64,000 bases of DNA from Rhodoferax saidenbachensis (GCF_001955715.1 NZ_CP019239.1:3038001-3102000); one strand, 5' to 3'. Shown: positions 17,554 through 27,691, numbered from the stretch's first letter. Notes: a model not told the origin generated them from the letters alone. Numbers and translations: made by a program.

Positions 17554-17976
17554 TTAGAGACCACTTTTACCTGCAAATGCAGCGTCTGCCGTCTCCACCA
17601 CGCAAAAACTCGCGGCGTAGTCGGTCTCGTCAGTCACGCTAATATGGGCGCTCAAACTGCGCGCCTCAAACCATTCTTTCAGGCCACCGTGCAGGACCAC
17701 AAAGGGCGCGCCACTGGGCAGCTTGTCGATCTCGCACAGGCGCCAGGTCATGGGCATACGCATGCCCAGGCCAATGGCCTTGCTGAACGCTTCTTTTGCA
17801 CTGAATCGGGTGGCCAGATAACGCACACCACGTTCTGGCCAGCGGGCACTGCGGGCCTTCCAGGTTTTGAATTCACCCTCGCTCAACACCTTGGCGGCAA
17901 AACGGTCGCCGTGTTTCTCCAGACTGGCGCGGATACGGCGCACGTCGCAGATGTCGGTGCCGATGCCGTAAATCAT
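17554..17976 (-). CDS. acpS: Holo-[acyl-carrier-protein] synthase
   Basis: The 140-aa product carries the AcpS motifs [13 protein letters not shown] (metal-binding Asp8) and [16 protein letters not shown]. It transfers 4'-phosphopantetheine from CoA to the serine of apo-ACP; its partner acpP (30674-30913) is encoded in the same long block. It is the last gene of the recO-pdxJ-acpS string, separated from pdxJ by a family-B repeat. Confidence 0.95.
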   Translation of the reverse strand: MIYGIGTDICDVRRIRASLEKHGDRFAAKVLSEGEFKTWKARSARWPERGVRYLATRFSAKEAFSKAIGLGMRMPMTWRLCEIDKLPSGAPFVVLHGGLKEWFEARSLSAHISVTDETDYAASFCVVETADAAFAGKSGL

Positions 17977-18064
17977 TGGAATGTCGCCCTCACGCTCCGC
18001 CGCTTACGCGGGTCGCTGCCCCCCGAGGGGGCCTTCGCGCCTTGGGACGGCCCGGCGGCGCTCA
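17977..18064. repeat. GC-rich hairpin repeat, family B (copy 1)
   Basis: Contains CTGCCCCCCGAGGGGGCC (a CCCCC/GGGGG hairpin, 18017-18034) followed by TTCGCGCCTTGGGACGGCCC and GGCGGCGCTCA. The last three bases (TCA) are the complement of the pdxJ TGA stop. It fills the gap between pdxJ and acpS. Confidence 0.8.
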
Positions 18065-18808
18065 TTTCAAACAGTCCAAATACGCCTTGACGGTGGCGTC
18101 GTAACCCAATTCCAGCGCATCGGCAATCAGCGCGTGGCCGATGGACACCTCCTGCAGCCCCGGCAAAGCGCGTGCGAAAGCAGCCAGGTTGTCGCGGTTA
18201 AGGTCGTGGCCGGCATTCACACCCAGCCCCACTTTCAGCGCGGCACGCGCGGCGGCGGCAAAGCGTTCCAGTTGGGCGCCCTGCTCCGGCGTGCCCCAGG
18301 CAGCGGCATAAGGCTCGGTGTAAAGCTCAACACGATCGGCACCGACCTCCTTGGCGGCCAACATCGCGGCAGGATCCGCGTCCATGAACAGGCTCACACG
18401 CAGTCCCCAGGCTTTCGCATGTTGAATCAGCGGGCGCAGGCGGTTTGCGTCTTGGGGGAAGTTCCAACCGTGGTCGCTGGTGAACTGGCCCTCAGAGTCG
18501 GGCACAAAAGTGACTTGGTGTACCGGCAGCTTGCGGTCCAGCAGATCACGCACCGTGTCCATCAGGTTGTGGAAGGGGTTGCCTTCGATGTTGTATTCAC
18601 GGTCCGGCCAGGCCTTGAGCAATTCCCCCAGCTCGCGCACATCATCGGCGCGGATGTGGCGTGCGTCAGGGCGCGGGTGCACGGTGATGCCCGCCGCACC
18701 GGCCTGCAGGCACAGCGTGGCTGCGCGCGTGACGCTGGGGATGCCCAGGTGCCGCGTATTGCGCACCAGGGCGACTTTGTTGAGGTTGACGGAGAGATGG
18801 GTTGTCAT
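18062..18808 (-). CDS. pdxJ: Pyridoxine 5'-phosphate synthase
   Basis: The 248-aa protein starts MTTHLSVNLNKVALVRNTRH and has the PdxJ motifs GITVHPRPDARHI, EGNPF and FMDAD, and the VGLGVNAGHDLNRDNL phosphate-binding region. It closes the pyridine ring of vitamin B6 from 3-amino-1-hydroxyacetone phosphate and 1-deoxyxylulose 5-phosphate. It lies between recO and acpS as in many proteobacteria. Its TGA stop is also the end of a family-B repeat (18062-18064). Confidence 0.95.
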   Translation of the reverse strand: MTTHLSVNLNKVALVRNTRHLGIPSVTRAATLCLQAGAAGITVHPRPDARHIRADDVRELGELLKAWPDREYNIEGNPFHNLMDTVRDLLDRKLPVHQVTFVPDSEGQFTSDHGWNFPQDANRLRPLIQHAKAWGLRVSLFMDADPAAMLAAKEVGADRVELYTEPYAAAWGTPEQGAQLERFAAAARAALKVGLGVNAGHDLNRDNLAAFARALPGLQEVSIGHALIADALELGYDATVKAYLDCLK

Positions 18809-18811
18809 GTT

Positions 18812-18890
18812 TTGCCGCCCGGCCGCCCGAAGGCGAAATGCGCCCCCTTGGGGGGCAGCGAATTACACAAAGTGAAGAGCGTGGGGGTCA
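18812..18890. repeat. GC-rich hairpin repeat, family B (copy 2, inverted/mosaic)
   Basis: Between recO and pdxJ. It shares GCCGCCCGGCCGCCC, the hairpin CGCCCCCTTGGGGGGCAGCG (18841-18860) and AGAGCGTGGGGGT with the other copies, but in a different internal order. Confidence 0.65.
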
Positions 18891-18893
18891 TAT

Positions 18894-19646
18894 CTATAAC
18901 GCCTGAATATCAATCATCATCTGCCGCGTGCGCAGGGTTTTGACACCGCAATGGTAGTGCAGCAAGTGGCGCAGTTGGGGTTTGAGCTCGGCCATCATGT
19001 CAGCACAGGCGCGCAGCGTGGTGGTGAACGGCGCGCCGTCCTGCACGGCAGCGTGCAACTGCAGCCACTGCGCGCCGGTCAGTGCCGCTCGGTCTTCGCT
19101 GCCTGCCTGGCGCAGGCCGCCCTCGGGCACCAGTAGGTAACGCGCGTCGGGCTGCAGCGGTGCCAGTGTCATGGTCTGGCGATCCAAGGCCGGCAACAGA
19201 CCAATCTCACGCAGCAGCAGCAGCTCCCAGGTGCGCAGCGCAGCCTGCAGCACCTCACCATGTTCGCTGGCAATCACTTTGACCACATGGTCGTAAATGT
19301 CAAACAACGCGGCATGCGTGTCATCGCGTGCCAGCAGCGTGAGCAGCAGTTCGTTGAGGTAGTAGCCCGATAGCAGCGCGTCGCCCGTAGGCATGACGTG
19401 GCCACCCTGCCATTCGGCGCTCTTCAGGGTGCGAATCTCGGCGTCACCGCCATAGGCGACATGCAGGGGCTGCAGCGGCAGCAGGATGGGACGGAAGCTG
19501 GAGGTAGGCCGCTTGGCGCCTTTGGCCACCAGCGCGATGCGGCCGTAGTGGCGGGTAAAAACTTCCAGAATCAGGCTGGACTCGCTCCAGTCGTAGCGGT
19601 GCAGCACATACGCGGGCTCGTCGGAGATTCGCTTATTCGTAGCCAA
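18894..19646 (-). CDS. recO: DNA repair protein RecO
   Basis: The 250-aa protein has the N-terminal OB fold ([23 protein letters not shown]) and the helical C-terminus, ending in a cysteine-free variant ([13 protein letters not shown]). It helps load RecA on gaps with RecR/RecF. It overlaps era by 14 bp, so translation is probably coupled (rnc-era-recO is a classic operon). Confidence 0.93.
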   Translation of the reverse strand: MATNKRISDEPAYVLHRYDWSESSLILEVFTRHYGRIALVAKGAKRPTSSFRPILLPLQPLHVAYGGDAEIRTLKSAEWQGGHVMPTGDALLSGYYLNELLLTLLARDDTHAALFDIYDHVVKVIASEHGEVLQAALRTWELLLLREIGLLPALDRQTMTLAPLQPDARYLLVPEGGLRQAGSEDRAALTGAQWLQLHAAVQDGAPFTTTLRACADMMAELKPQLRHLLHYHCGVKTLRTRQMMIDIQAL

Positions 19647-20688
19647 AGCTGCGCACCCGCGCTTCGTCGTCGGCCCAGCCAGAGCGCACTTTCACCCACA
19701 TCTCCAGGAAAACTTTGGCGTCGGCCAGCTTTTCCAGTTCCACGCGGGTTTCCATGCCGATGCGCTTGATGCGCTCGCCCTTGTCACCGATCACCATGGC
19801 CTTGTGCGTGTCGCGCTCCACCACAATGGTCGCGGCAATGCGCAGCAGGCGCTTCTGGCCCTTCTTCTGCGGCGGCTCTTCTTCAAACTTGTCAATGATG
19901 ACGGTGGACGTGTAAGGGAGTTCATCCCCAGTGAGGCGAAACAGCTTTTCGCGCACCAGCTCGCTGGCCAGGAATTTCTCGCTGCGGTCAGTCAGCTCGT
20001 CCTCGGCGTACCACCAAGCCTGCTCGGGCAGGTACTTTTCACATATCGCGAGCAAGCGGGGAATGTCTTTGGCGTTCTTCGCCGACATGGGCACAAACTC
20101 GGCAAACTTGTGTTTGTCCGTCATGGTTTGCAGCCAGGGCGCAATATCACCACGACGGTGGACATTGTCGAGCTTGTTGGCGATCAACAGGGTGGGGATG
20201 TCTTTGCCCAACAGCGCCAATACGCGCGCGTCAGCGGGCGTAAAGCTGCCAGCTTCCACCACAAACAAAATCAAATCCACATCCGCCACCGCGCCTTGCA
20301 CGGTTTTGTTCAACGACTTATTCAATGCGTTGGCATGCAGGGTCTGGAAACCCGGTGTGTCCACAAACACAAACTGGGTGTTGCCCAAGGTGTGCATGCC
20401 GGTAATACGGTGGCGCGTCGTCTGCGCCTTGCGCGACGTGATGCTGATCTTCTGGCCCACCAAGGCGTTGAGCAGTGTGGACTTGCCCACATTGGGCTTG
20501 CCCACAATCGCCACCAATCCGCAGCGCTGGTCCTCAGCCTTCGTGCCCGGCTGCGCCAGCTTCGGTGTGCTTTTGAGCAGGCCTTCCAGCATGGCGTCGA
20601 GGTTTTCCTGCACTTCGGGTTGCGTGTCTTTTTGACCCTTAGCCCCCGTGAAATCTGCGTGAGCAGCTACTTTTTTAGGAGCGGTCAT
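19633..20688 (-). CDS. era: GTPase Era
   Basis: The 351-aa protein has the GTPase motifs GKPNVGKST (G1), DTPGF (G3) and NKLD (G4), plus a C-terminal KH domain ([10 protein letters not shown]). It is needed for 30S ribosome maturation. An N-terminal extension of about 50 residues rich in Lys and Glu precedes the G domain and makes it longer than E. coli Era (301 aa). It overlaps rnc by 4 bp (ATGA). Confidence 0.96.
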   Translation of the reverse strand: MTAPKKVAAHADFTGAKGQKDTQPEVQENLDAMLEGLLKSTPKLAQPGTKAEDQRCGLVAIVGKPNVGKSTLLNALVGQKISITSRKAQTTRHRITGMHTLGNTQFVFVDTPGFQTLHANALNKSLNKTVQGAVADVDLILFVVEAGSFTPADARVLALLGKDIPTLLIANKLDNVHRRGDIAPWLQTMTDKHKFAEFVPMSAKNAKDIPRLLAICEKYLPEQAWWYAEDELTDRSEKFLASELVREKLFRLTGDELPYTSTVIIDKFEEEPPQKKGQKRLLRIAATIVVERDTHKAMVIGDKGERIKRIGMETRVELEKLADAKVFLEMWVKVRSGWADDEARVRSFGYE

Positions 20689-21371
20689 GGTTTAACTTTC
20701 TGTTTGAGGGTTTGCAGCATCGCACCGGCAGCGGCCTGTTCGCCCGCACGCCGGGAGCCGCCGATGCCGCGTTCGGCCAAGCCCAGCTCCGGGATCTCGC
20801 ACTCCACGTCAAAGCTTTGCTTGTGCGCCGCGCCAATCGTGCCGACCACCGTATAAACAGGTAGCTTCATTTTGCGACCCTGCAGCCACTCCTGCAACTC
20901 GGTCTTGGGATCTTTGCCAATGGCGTCCATCTGCGGGTTGATTTCGACCGCCTTGAAGAGCCGGTGCACCAAATCCTGTGCTTTGGCAAAGCCCGCGTCC
21001 AGGTAGACCGCACCAATGATGGCTTCGAGCGTATCGGCCAGAATGGAGGGGCGCTTCTGCCCGCCGGAGCGGACTTCGCCCTCCCCCAGTTTCAGTACAT
21101 CGGGCAGGCCCAGATCGACCGCCAGTTGATGCAACGTGTCTTGCTTGACCAGATTGGCGCGTACGCGGGACAAATCGCCTTCTGGCAGGTTGCCCAAACG
21201 CGCATAGAGCAAATCAGAAACAGCGAGATTGAGGACCGAGTCGCCGAGAAATTCCAGACGCTCGTAATGGTCGCTTGAAAAGCTGCGGTGGGTCAGCGCC
21301 CTGGACAGCAGGGACGCATTGGAGAATTCATGTTGCAGTCGGCGCTGCAACTCCACCAAACCATCTGCCAC
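20685..21371 (-). CDS. rnc: Ribonuclease III
   Basis: The 228-aa protein has the endonuclease signature [18 protein letters not shown] (residues about 36-53) and a C-terminal double-stranded RNA-binding domain (about 155-225). It cleaves double-stranded RNA, including rRNA precursors. It precedes era with a 4-bp overlap and follows the DUF4845 gene by 1 bp, so lepB-DUF4845-rnc-era-recO likely share a transcript. Confidence 0.96.
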   Translation of the reverse strand: MADGLVELQRRLQHEFSNASLLSRALTHRSFSSDHYERLEFLGDSVLNLAVSDLLYARLGNLPEGDLSRVRANLVKQDTLHQLAVDLGLPDVLKLGEGEVRSGGQKRPSILADTLEAIIGAVYLDAGFAKAQDLVHRLFKAVEINPQMDAIGKDPKTELQEWLQGRKMKLPVYTVVGTIGAAHKQSFDVECEIPELGLAERGIGGSRRAGEQAAAGAMLQTLKQKVKP

Positions 21372-21372
21372 C

Positions 21373-21726
21373 TTATTTGGAACGGCCAGCGTATTTGAGG
21401 GTCAGAAAGGCCGGGCCAAAGAGATGGATCTCGCGCTGGTACTCGAAGCTCACGACGACCTTGTCACCTTCCTTGGTCACGGCAACATCCTTGCCGCTGA
21501 TGGACTTGATGTCGTCAATGGACGCCTGCTTGTCAAAGATCATGCGGGCTTCGGCAACCGTGGCGCCTTCGGTCGCTTTTTGCACGCCCTTTTGCACGGC
21601 CTGAAGTTCGATCACCGTAGGAATCACTTGCGCGATTACCACGCCACCCATGGCCAGCACGGCGGCCACAAAGATCAAACCAAAAAAGGTAATACCTTTT
21701 TGACGGGACTTGAGCTGAACAGTCAT
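21373..21726 (-). CDS. DUF4845 family membrane protein
   Basis: The 117-aa product has one N-terminal membrane helix (about 10-35, [20 protein letters not shown]) and a short periplasmic domain. DUF4845 proteins between lepB and rnc are common in beta- and gammaproteobacteria; the function is not established. Its position between the signal peptidase and RNase III genes, with a 1-bp gap to rnc, supports co-expression. Confidence 0.88.
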   Translation of the reverse strand: MTVQLKSRQKGITFFGLIFVAAVLAMGGVVIAQVIPTVIELQAVQKGVQKATEGATVAEARMIFDKQASIDDIKSISGKDVAVTKEGDKVVVSFEYQREIHLFGPAFLTLKYAGRSK

Positions 21727-21766
21727 TGTTTTTCCCCTGCCTTGCAGTCATCAACCACGAAAGAAA

Positions 21767-22732
21767 TCAATTAAATGCCCCAATACGCTTGAGGCTGCCA
21801 AAATTCATCCAGACAAAGAAGGCTTTGCCGACGATATTTTTCTCCGGCACAAAGCCCCAGTAACGGGAATCCAGCGAATTATCGCGATTGTCACCCATCA
21901 TGAAGTAGTGGCCTTCCGGTACTTTGCAGGTCACACCTTCCACGGTATAGCTGCAAGCCTCGAAACCTTCAAATTTATCGGCGCCGGGCACAAAGGCGGG
22001 GCGGCTGTCGTCATTGAGCACGCGGTGCTTCTTGTCACCCAGCGTTTCTTCGAACTGCTTGAAGTAACGCATCACGTCTTCGTCAAAGAACTCAGGCAAA
22101 GCCGTGGTTTCCAGAGGTTTGCCGTTGATGGTCAGGCGCTTGTTCAGATACGCCACCGTATCACCGGGCACGCCAACTACACGTTTGATGTAGTCCAGGC
22201 TGGGCTGGGGCGGATAACGAAATACCATCACATCACCGCGCTGGGGTTTGTTGCCCTCGGTGATTTTGGTGTTGAGCACCGGCAGGCGCAGGCCGTAGGT
22301 GAACTTGTTGACCAGGATCAAATCGCCAACCAGCAGCGTGGGAATCATGGAACCCGAGGGAATCTTGAAGGGCTCAAACAAAAATGAACGCAACAAGAAT
22401 ACGGTAATGATCACCGGAAACAAGCCAGCGGTCCAGTCCAGCCACCAGGGTTGCATGAGCAGGCGGACTTTGGCGGGTGCAATATCACCATCAACCTTGG
22501 TGATGCCCTGCTTTGCAAGCTCTGCACGGCGCACTATGTCATTGGCTTCCAGCGCGGCGGCAGCTTGTTGGCGCTGTGGCAGAAAGTAAAAACGTTCTGC
22601 CAGCCAGTAGGCACCTGTCACTATAGAAGCCATGAACAACAACAAGGCAAAGTTGCCTTCCACCCATCCAAAATACCAGGACGCGGCATACATCACAAAA
22701 GCGGCGAGCACCGCAGAGGTAAAGGCTTGCAT
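21767..22732 (-). CDS. lepB: Signal peptidase I
   Basis: The product from the ATG at 22732 (MQAFTSAVLAAFVMY) is 321 aa. It has an N-terminal membrane segment, a second near residues 95-115 and the catalytic Ser in PSGSMIPTLLVGD plus the general-base Lys in DYIKRVVGVPGD. The box MMGDNRDNSLDSRYWGFVP is also conserved. It removes signal peptides on the periplasmic side. A longer frame extends upstream through the family-B repeat and into lepA and is rejected. Confidence 0.95.
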   Translation of the reverse strand: MQAFTSAVLAAFVMYAASWYFGWVEGNFALLLFMASIVTGAYWLAERFYFLPQRQQAAAALEANDIVRRAELAKQGITKVDGDIAPAKVRLLMQPWWLDWTAGLFPVIITVFLLRSFLFEPFKIPSGSMIPTLLVGDLILVNKFTYGLRLPVLNTKITEGNKPQRGDVMVFRYPPQPSLDYIKRVVGVPGDTVAYLNKRLTINGKPLETTALPEFFDEDVMRYFKQFEETLGDKKHRVLNDDSRPAFVPGADKFEGFEACSYTVEGVTCKVPEGHYFMMGDNRDNSLDSRYWGFVPEKNIVGKAFFVWMNFGSLKRIGAFN

Positions 22733-22740
22733 CAGATATT

Positions 22741-22841
22741 TACCCCCACGCTTGTGACTTCGTCGCTCTTCGAGAACGCTAAACGTACTGCGCTGCCCCC
22801 CATGGGGGCCTTCGCGCCTTGGGACGGCCCGGCGGCGCTCA
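22741..22841. repeat. GC-rich hairpin repeat, family B (copy 3)
   Basis: The 22791-22841 part is nearly identical to copy 1 (CTGCCCCCCATGGGGGCC, then TTCGCGCCTTGGGACGGCCC, GGCGGCGCTCA). It fills the lepA-lepB gap and again ends at the lepA TGA stop (22839-22841). Confidence 0.8.
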
Positions 22842-24650
22842 ATCTTCCACCTGCAAAATAGCCAGAAATGCCTCTTGCGGCACTTCCACAGAACCAATTT
22901 GTTTCATGCGTTTCTTGCCTGCTTTTTGTTTTTCGAGGAGTTTGCGTTTACGTGAAATATCGCCGCCATAACACTTGGCCAGCACGTTCTTGCGCAGCGC
23001 TTTGATTGTCTCACGCGCAATGATGTTGGCGCCGATAGCGGCCTGGATCGCCACGTCGTACATCTGACGGGAAATGATCTCGCGCATCTTGGCCACCACT
23101 GCCCGGCCCCGGTACTGGCTTTGGGCGCGGTGCAGCATGATGGACAACGCGTCGACCTTCTCCGCGTTCAACAAAATGTCGACCTTGACCACGTCGGCCG
23201 CGCGGTACTCCTTGAACTCATAGTCCATGGAGGCATAGCCCCGACTCACACTCTTGAGCTTGTCAAAGAAGTCCAGCACAATTTCGGCCAGCGGCATTTC
23301 ATAGGTCAGCACCACCTGGCGGCCCTTGTAGGCCATGTTCATCTGCACGCCGCGCTTCTGGTTGGCCAGCGTCATCACGACGCCCACGTATTCCTGCGGC
23401 ATATAAAGGTGCATCGTGACGATGGGTTCGCGGATCTCGGCGGTCTTGCCGATCTCGGGCATCTTGGACGGGTTTTCCACCATCACCACTTCGCCATCGT
23501 TCTTCACCACCTGGTAGACCACGCTCGGCGCAGTCGTGATCAGGTCCTGGTCGAACTCACGCTCTAGGCGCTCTTGGACGATCTCCATATGCAACAAGCC
23601 CAGGAAGCCGCAACGGAAACCAAAGCCCAGCGCCTGCGACACTTCCGGTTCGTAATGTAGGGAGGCATCGTTGAGTTTGAGCTTTTCCAGCGCATCGCGC
23701 AGCGAGTCGTACTCGCTGGCTTCGGTGGGATACAGGCCCGCAAAAACCTGGGGCTGGATTTCCTTGAAGCCGGGCAGCGCCTCCGTCGCAGTGGCCGCAG
23801 CCCCACCGGTGCCGGGCTTGATCAGCGTCACGGTGTCGCCCACCTTGGCGGCCTGCAATTCCTTGATACCGGCAATGATGTAACCCACCTCGCCCGCTTC
23901 CAACGATTGGCGCGGCTGGTTGGCGGGGGTGAACACCCCCACGTTGTCGGCGTTGTACATCGCACCAGATGCCATCATCTTGATGCGCTCGCCCTTGCCC
24001 AGACGGCCGTCGACCACGCGCACCAGCATCACCACGCCGACGTAGGGATCGAACCAGCTATCAATAATCATCGCGCGCAGCGGCGCGTCGGGATTGCCCT
24101 TCGGTGAAGGCACCTTGGCCACAATCATTTCCAGGATCTCGTCGATGCCCAGGCCAGTTTTTGCGGAGCAAACAAGAGCGTCAGTCGCGTCGATGCCGAT
24201 AACGTCTTCAATTTCACTGCGCGCGTTGTCAGGGTCCGCGTTGGGCAGGTCAATCTTGTTGAGTACCGGCAGCACTTCCACGCCCAGGTCCAACGCGGTA
24301 TAGCAATTCGCCACGGTCTGTGCTTCAACACCTTGCGATGCATCCACCACCAGCAACGCGCCTTCGCATGCGGAAAGCGAGCGACTCACTTCATACGAGA
24401 AGTCCACATGCCCTGGTGTGTCGATCAAATTGAGGTTGTAGACCTGTCCGTCTTTGGCCTTGTATTGGAGCGCAGCGGTCTGTGCCTTGATGGTTATCCC
24501 ACGCTCTTTCTCGATGTCCATCGAGTCCAGCACTTGCGCTTCCATATCGCGTGCTTCGAGTCCGCCACAACGCTGAATCAAACGGTCTGCCAGCGTGGAC
24601 TTGCCATGGTCAATGTGGGCAATGATGGAAAAATTTCTGATGTGATTCAT
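22839..24650 (-). CDS. lepA: Elongation factor 4 (LepA)
   Basis: A 603-aa translational GTPase. [14 protein letters not shown] (G1), DTPGHVDF (G3) and NKIDLP (G4) are intact, and the C-terminal LepA-specific domain ([20 protein letters not shown]) is present. It acts on ribosomes during initiation or back-translocation. The ATG at 24650 is used; an in-frame TTG lies one codon upstream. Its stop coincides with a family-B repeat. The lepB gene follows. Confidence 0.97.
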   Translation of the reverse strand: MNHIRNFSIIAHIDHGKSTLADRLIQRCGGLEARDMEAQVLDSMDIEKERGITIKAQTAALQYKAKDGQVYNLNLIDTPGHVDFSYEVSRSLSACEGALLVVDASQGVEAQTVANCYTALDLGVEVLPVLNKIDLPNADPDNARSEIEDVIGIDATDALVCSAKTGLGIDEILEMIVAKVPSPKGNPDAPLRAMIIDSWFDPYVGVVMLVRVVDGRLGKGERIKMMASGAMYNADNVGVFTPANQPRQSLEAGEVGYIIAGIKELQAAKVGDTVTLIKPGTGGAAATATEALPGFKEIQPQVFAGLYPTEASEYDSLRDALEKLKLNDASLHYEPEVSQALGFGFRCGFLGLLHMEIVQERLEREFDQDLITTAPSVVYQVVKNDGEVVMVENPSKMPEIGKTAEIREPIVTMHLYMPQEYVGVVMTLANQKRGVQMNMAYKGRQVVLTYEMPLAEIVLDFFDKLKSVSRGYASMDYEFKEYRAADVVKVDILLNAEKVDALSIMLHRAQSQYRGRAVVAKMREIISRQMYDVAIQAAIGANIIARETIKALRKNVLAKCYGGDISRKRKLLEKQKAGKKRMKQIGSVEVPQEAFLAILQVED

Positions 24651-24699
24651 CAACGAAGAGCTTCAAGTGATTGAATTAAAACGAACGGGCAAGAAAAAA

Positions 24700-24724
24700 G
24701 GGCGCGTCTGGTTATGACGCGCCC
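24700..24724 (-). terminator. Rho-independent terminator (minus strand)
   Basis: Perfect 9-bp stem GGGCGCGTC/GACGCGCCC with a 7-nt loop, followed on the minus strand by TTTTTTCTT. It would stop transcription arriving from the right, just before lepA. Confidence 0.85.
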
Positions 24725-24841
24725 TGAACCAACAATCATTTGGCAACTGCGAAGGTTGGAACTTCATTGTAGGCAAAAAGTCTTGGGAGCACAGCCGAAA
24801 AACAAGCTTCACAAGGAAGTTGCAACCCAGCAACAACCAAC

Positions 24842-24920
24842 TTATCAACAACTTATGCACAAAACACTTGGATAAGCTTCTGGACAAGGTGTGGGTGATC
24901 TGTGGATCGACTGTGGGGGA
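24842..24920. other. Cluster of DnaA-box-like nonamers
   Basis: TTATCAACA (24842-24850) and TTATGCACA (24853-24861, an exact TTWTNCACA match) are direct repeats 11 bp apart. On the other strand are CTTATCCAA and three more degenerate 9-mers around 24890-24920. All lie in about 80 bp, next to an A/T-rich tract. Binding by DnaA is inferred only from matching. Confidence 0.4.
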
Positions 24921-25076
24921 GCTACTCCCATCCCATATCATGGACTTTGCACCGACCCTTATATCCATAATGGCCGCGTCAAGCCCCGTATTCTACCTAA
25001 AACTGAATACCCAACCTAGAAGTTAGCGTCTGCACACATAAGTGTGGGTATTCGAAAAAAATAAATTCCAGCCGCT

Positions 25077-25119
25077 CAAACCCCAACAACCCCTCACCCT
25101 AGTGAGGTTTAGGGGTTTG
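25077..25119 (-). terminator. Hairpin terminator after mucD
   Basis: Nested hairpin: outer CAAACCCC/GGGGTTTG, inner CCTCAC/GTGAGG. On the minus strand it is followed by a T-rich tract after 12 nt. It lies 17 bp after the mucD stop. Confidence 0.6.
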
Positions 25120-25136
25120 GGCTCCGTGGCTTTCGC

Positions 25137-26603
25137 TTAACGCGCTACCCGGATGACCGCGTATTGGGTCCACTCTCCCCGGCGAAACAAAACATTCAGG
25201 GGTTTGTTTTTGTCAAGCTTGGCTATCGCAGCGTCAAACTCTTTCACGGAAGCCACCTCGGTATTGGCCAGCGCCAGAATGATGTCACCCTCCCGAAGTC
25301 CCGCCCGCGCTGCAGCCTCCACAGCGGCCTCCACTTTCACGCCGCCTTTGAGGCTGGCTTCTTTGCGCTGCGCCTCGGTCAGCTCGCTCACGGCCAAACC
25401 AAACGCCTGGCCCGCTGCCGATCCCTTGGGCTTGTCTTCTCGCCCCTGCGTCTTGACGAGTGGTTTGTCGGCCTCAATTTCGGCAATCACAACACTCAGG
25501 TCCTTGCTGGCGCCACGGCGAAACACCGTCACCGTGCTGCGGGTTCCAGGCTTGGTACTGCCCACCATGCGCGGCAGGTCGCTGGACTTGTCGATGGTTT
25601 TTCCATCGAACTTGGTGATGATGTCTCCGGCCTCCACGCCAGCCTTCTCGGCTGGCGAGCCAGCTTCCACGCCACGCACCAGCGCACCGATGGGTTTGCC
25701 TAAACCAATGGATTCCGCCACATCCTTGCTGACTTGGTCGATCTGCACGCCGATACGGCCGCGCGAAACACGCCCGGAACTGCGCAATTGATCGCTCACG
25801 CGTACTGCTTCATCCATGGGGATCGAGAAAGAAATGCCCATGAAACCACCAGAGCGCGAATAGATCTGGCTGTTGATTCCAACCACCTCACCGCGCATAT
25901 TGATCAGCGGCCCCCCTGAATTACCGGGGTTGATGGCCACGTCGGTCTGGATAAAGGGCAGGTAGTCACCCGTATCGCGCTGTTTCGCACTCACGATGCC
26001 CGCAGTCACGGTGTTCTCCAGGCCAAAAGGCGAACCAATGGCCATCACCCATTCGCCCACTTTGAGGCGATTAACGTCGCCCACCTTCACGGCTGGCAGG
26101 CCTGTGGCCTCAATCTTGACCACGGCCACATCGGTGCGCTTGTCGGCACCAATGATCTTGGCCTTGAACTCGCGCTTGTCTGTCAGCGTTACCAGCACTT
26201 CATCAGCACCATCGACCACGTGGGCGTTGGTCATGATCAGGCCGTCGGAGGACAGAATGAAGCCGGACCCCACCCCACGCGGTTGCTCTTCTTCCTGCTG
26301 TTGGGGGCGGTTCTGGCGCGGGGCCTGCTTGGGAATATTGGGAATGGGCAAGCCAAAGCGCCGGAAGAACTCCAGCATCTCTTCCTCATTGGGGCTGCCC
26401 TGCTGCGAACGCGCAGCGACTTTTTCCATGGTCCGGATATTGACCACAGAGGGCCCCACCTGCTCCACGAGATCCGTAAAGTCTGGCAGGGTTCGCACTT
26501 GGGCGACAGCGGACTGCACCGGCAAGAAAGTGGCAATGCCAGTTGCGCCCAGCGTTGCCGCCAAACACAAGGTCCGCAAGGATTTCATTTTCAGGTACTT
26601 CAT
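25137..26603 (-). CDS. mucD: Periplasmic serine protease, DegP/MucD family
   Basis: From the ATG at 26603 (GGAAGACAACA upstream) the product is 488 aa. It has a signal peptide (about 1-36, with ATFLPVQSAVA), a trypsin-like domain with His in TNAHVVDGADEV, Asp in DKRTDVAVVKI and Ser in NPGNSGGPLINM, and two PDZ domains. It degrades or refolds damaged envelope proteins and is the output protease of the sigma-E system, whose genes lie directly upstream. A frame opening at 26684 is too long. Confidence 0.95.
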   Translation of the reverse strand: MKYLKMKSLRTLCLAATLGATGIATFLPVQSAVAQVRTLPDFTDLVEQVGPSVVNIRTMEKVAARSQQGSPNEEEMLEFFRRFGLPIPNIPKQAPRQNRPQQQEEEQPRGVGSGFILSSDGLIMTNAHVVDGADEVLVTLTDKREFKAKIIGADKRTDVAVVKIEATGLPAVKVGDVNRLKVGEWVMAIGSPFGLENTVTAGIVSAKQRDTGDYLPFIQTDVAINPGNSGGPLINMRGEVVGINSQIYSRSGGFMGISFSIPMDEAVRVSDQLRSSGRVSRGRIGVQIDQVSKDVAESIGLGKPIGALVRGVEAGSPAEKAGVEAGDIITKFDGKTIDKSSDLPRMVGSTKPGTRSTVTVFRRGASKDLSVVIAEIEADKPLVKTQGREDKPKGSAAGQAFGLAVSELTEAQRKEASLKGGVKVEAAVEAAARAGLREGDIILALANTEVASVKEFDAAIAKLDKNKPLNVLFRRGEWTQYAVIRVAR

Positions 26604-26680
26604 TGTTGTCTTCCGATCAAAGTAAATTCGCCGCGAAGTCCATGCAAGGACATTCGTGCATCCACTCAGGAAATAGCGAC

Positions 26681-27691
26681 TCATTTCTTGCGCTCAAGCC
26701 CGCGCGCAAAAATACTTAACGTGGCAGGCGGCACTTCGCCGACCGCTGTAATCCACCACGCATTGAAACGGCGCGTCAACGTATGCGTGGCGCCACCCAT
26801 GTCGGTCGCACCTTCACGCACATGGCGCTGGCTGTCATAGGCTTCCACAAACAGCGAAACGGTGGCGAGTCCATCGGAGAACATCCATTGCATCGCGTTG
26901 CCTGCAGCATGCCCGGACGCTCCAGCCAAAGCTGCCACCGGCCGCTTGTAACATCCCATCGGCTTGAATCCCGCAACCAACGTACGCATGACCCAGCCTT
27001 GGGCATCTGCCGTTGTTTTTTGCAGGTCAGAGTGCTCCACCCGGTAGCCGTCGGTGTTGGCCATCATTTGCGAGAGCTTGCCCATGCTGACCGGTGCGTC
27101 CAGTTGGAGTTCCGAAAAAGCGGCCTGCTCCAGCACCTTGCCATCCAGGTCGAGTGTCTGCAACTGCATGACCAGTCCTGATTTTTTCTCGCTCCATACG
27201 CGGTAGCCAAAGCGCACATTGTCTTTGGGCACCAGTTGCACCACATCGGCATCGAAGCCGGCGATGCGCTCCTGTGGCAGCACTTTGAGTTTGTAAAACT
27301 CGGCAATGGTCGAGTCGCTGGACTTCAGCAGGTTGGGAAAGAGCCCCAGAGAATCGCGACTCTCGGCCACCGCGATGCGGTTCTGCGGGTAAAACGTAAC
27401 GACCTGGTCATTGCGACGGAACGTGGACCGGGGTGGGCCACTCAATGACTCCACACGCTCCATCTGCTGCGTGCCGTCGCAGACATGCCAAATTTTGGCG
27501 CTGGCCATATTGCCGCCCGCAGAAACCACAAACGTGCCGGTATAGGCCCGCTTGCGTGACGCTTCATGCAACCGCATCAACCAGGCATTGATGGAAGCAT
27601 CCGGCGACACCGCTTCTGCCTGCGCCTGCAGCGCTCCAGACAGCAGCAGTACAGCCATCGCCAGCCCAGCCCAACGGGTCAGTCGTTTCAC
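26681..27691 (-). CDS. rseB: Sigma-E regulatory protein RseB/MucB
   Basis: The 336-aa periplasmic protein has a signal peptide (about 1-27) and the MucB/RseB fold: LHEASRKRAYTGTFVVSAGG starts the lipoprotein-like domain, and residues about 215-336 form the small C-terminal domain. It binds RseA and shields it from DegS cleavage until mislocalised outer-membrane or LPS intermediates are sensed. It overlaps rseA by 4 bp and precedes mucD by 77 bp. Confidence 0.93.
   Translation of the reverse strand: MKRLTRWAGLAMAVLLLSGALQAQAEAVSPDASINAWLMRLHEASRKRAYTGTFVVSAGGNMASAKIWHVCDGTQQMERVESLSGPPRSTFRRNDQVVTFYPQNRIAVAESRDSLGLFPNLLKSSDSTIAEFYKLKVLPQERIAGFDADVVQLVPKDNVRFGYRVWSEKKSGLVMQLQTLDLDGKVLEQAAFSELQLDAPVSMGKLSQMMANTDGYRVEHSDLQKTTADAQGWVMRTLVAGFKPMGCYKRPVAALAGASGHAAGNAMQWMFSDGLATVSLFVEAYDSQRHVREGATDMGGATHTLTRRFNAWWITAVGEVPPATLSIFARGLERKK

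Larger units (their letters stand above)
24651..25136. other. Gene-free interval between lepA and mucD (486 bp)
   Basis: No credible coding frame is seen on either strand. The interval holds two minus-strand terminators (24700-24724 and 25077-25119), a cluster of DnaA-box-like nonamers (24842-24920), a small hairpin CACACATAAGTGTG and an A/T-rich stretch at about 25053-25068. The space between the two terminators could hold a minus-strand small RNA, though I find no convincing promoter. Confidence 0.6.

Noticed and set aside
24842..24920. Chromosomal replication origin
   Set aside because: Boxes are mostly degenerate and no dnaA, rpmH or gyrB is nearby, so only a DnaA-like cluster is reported.
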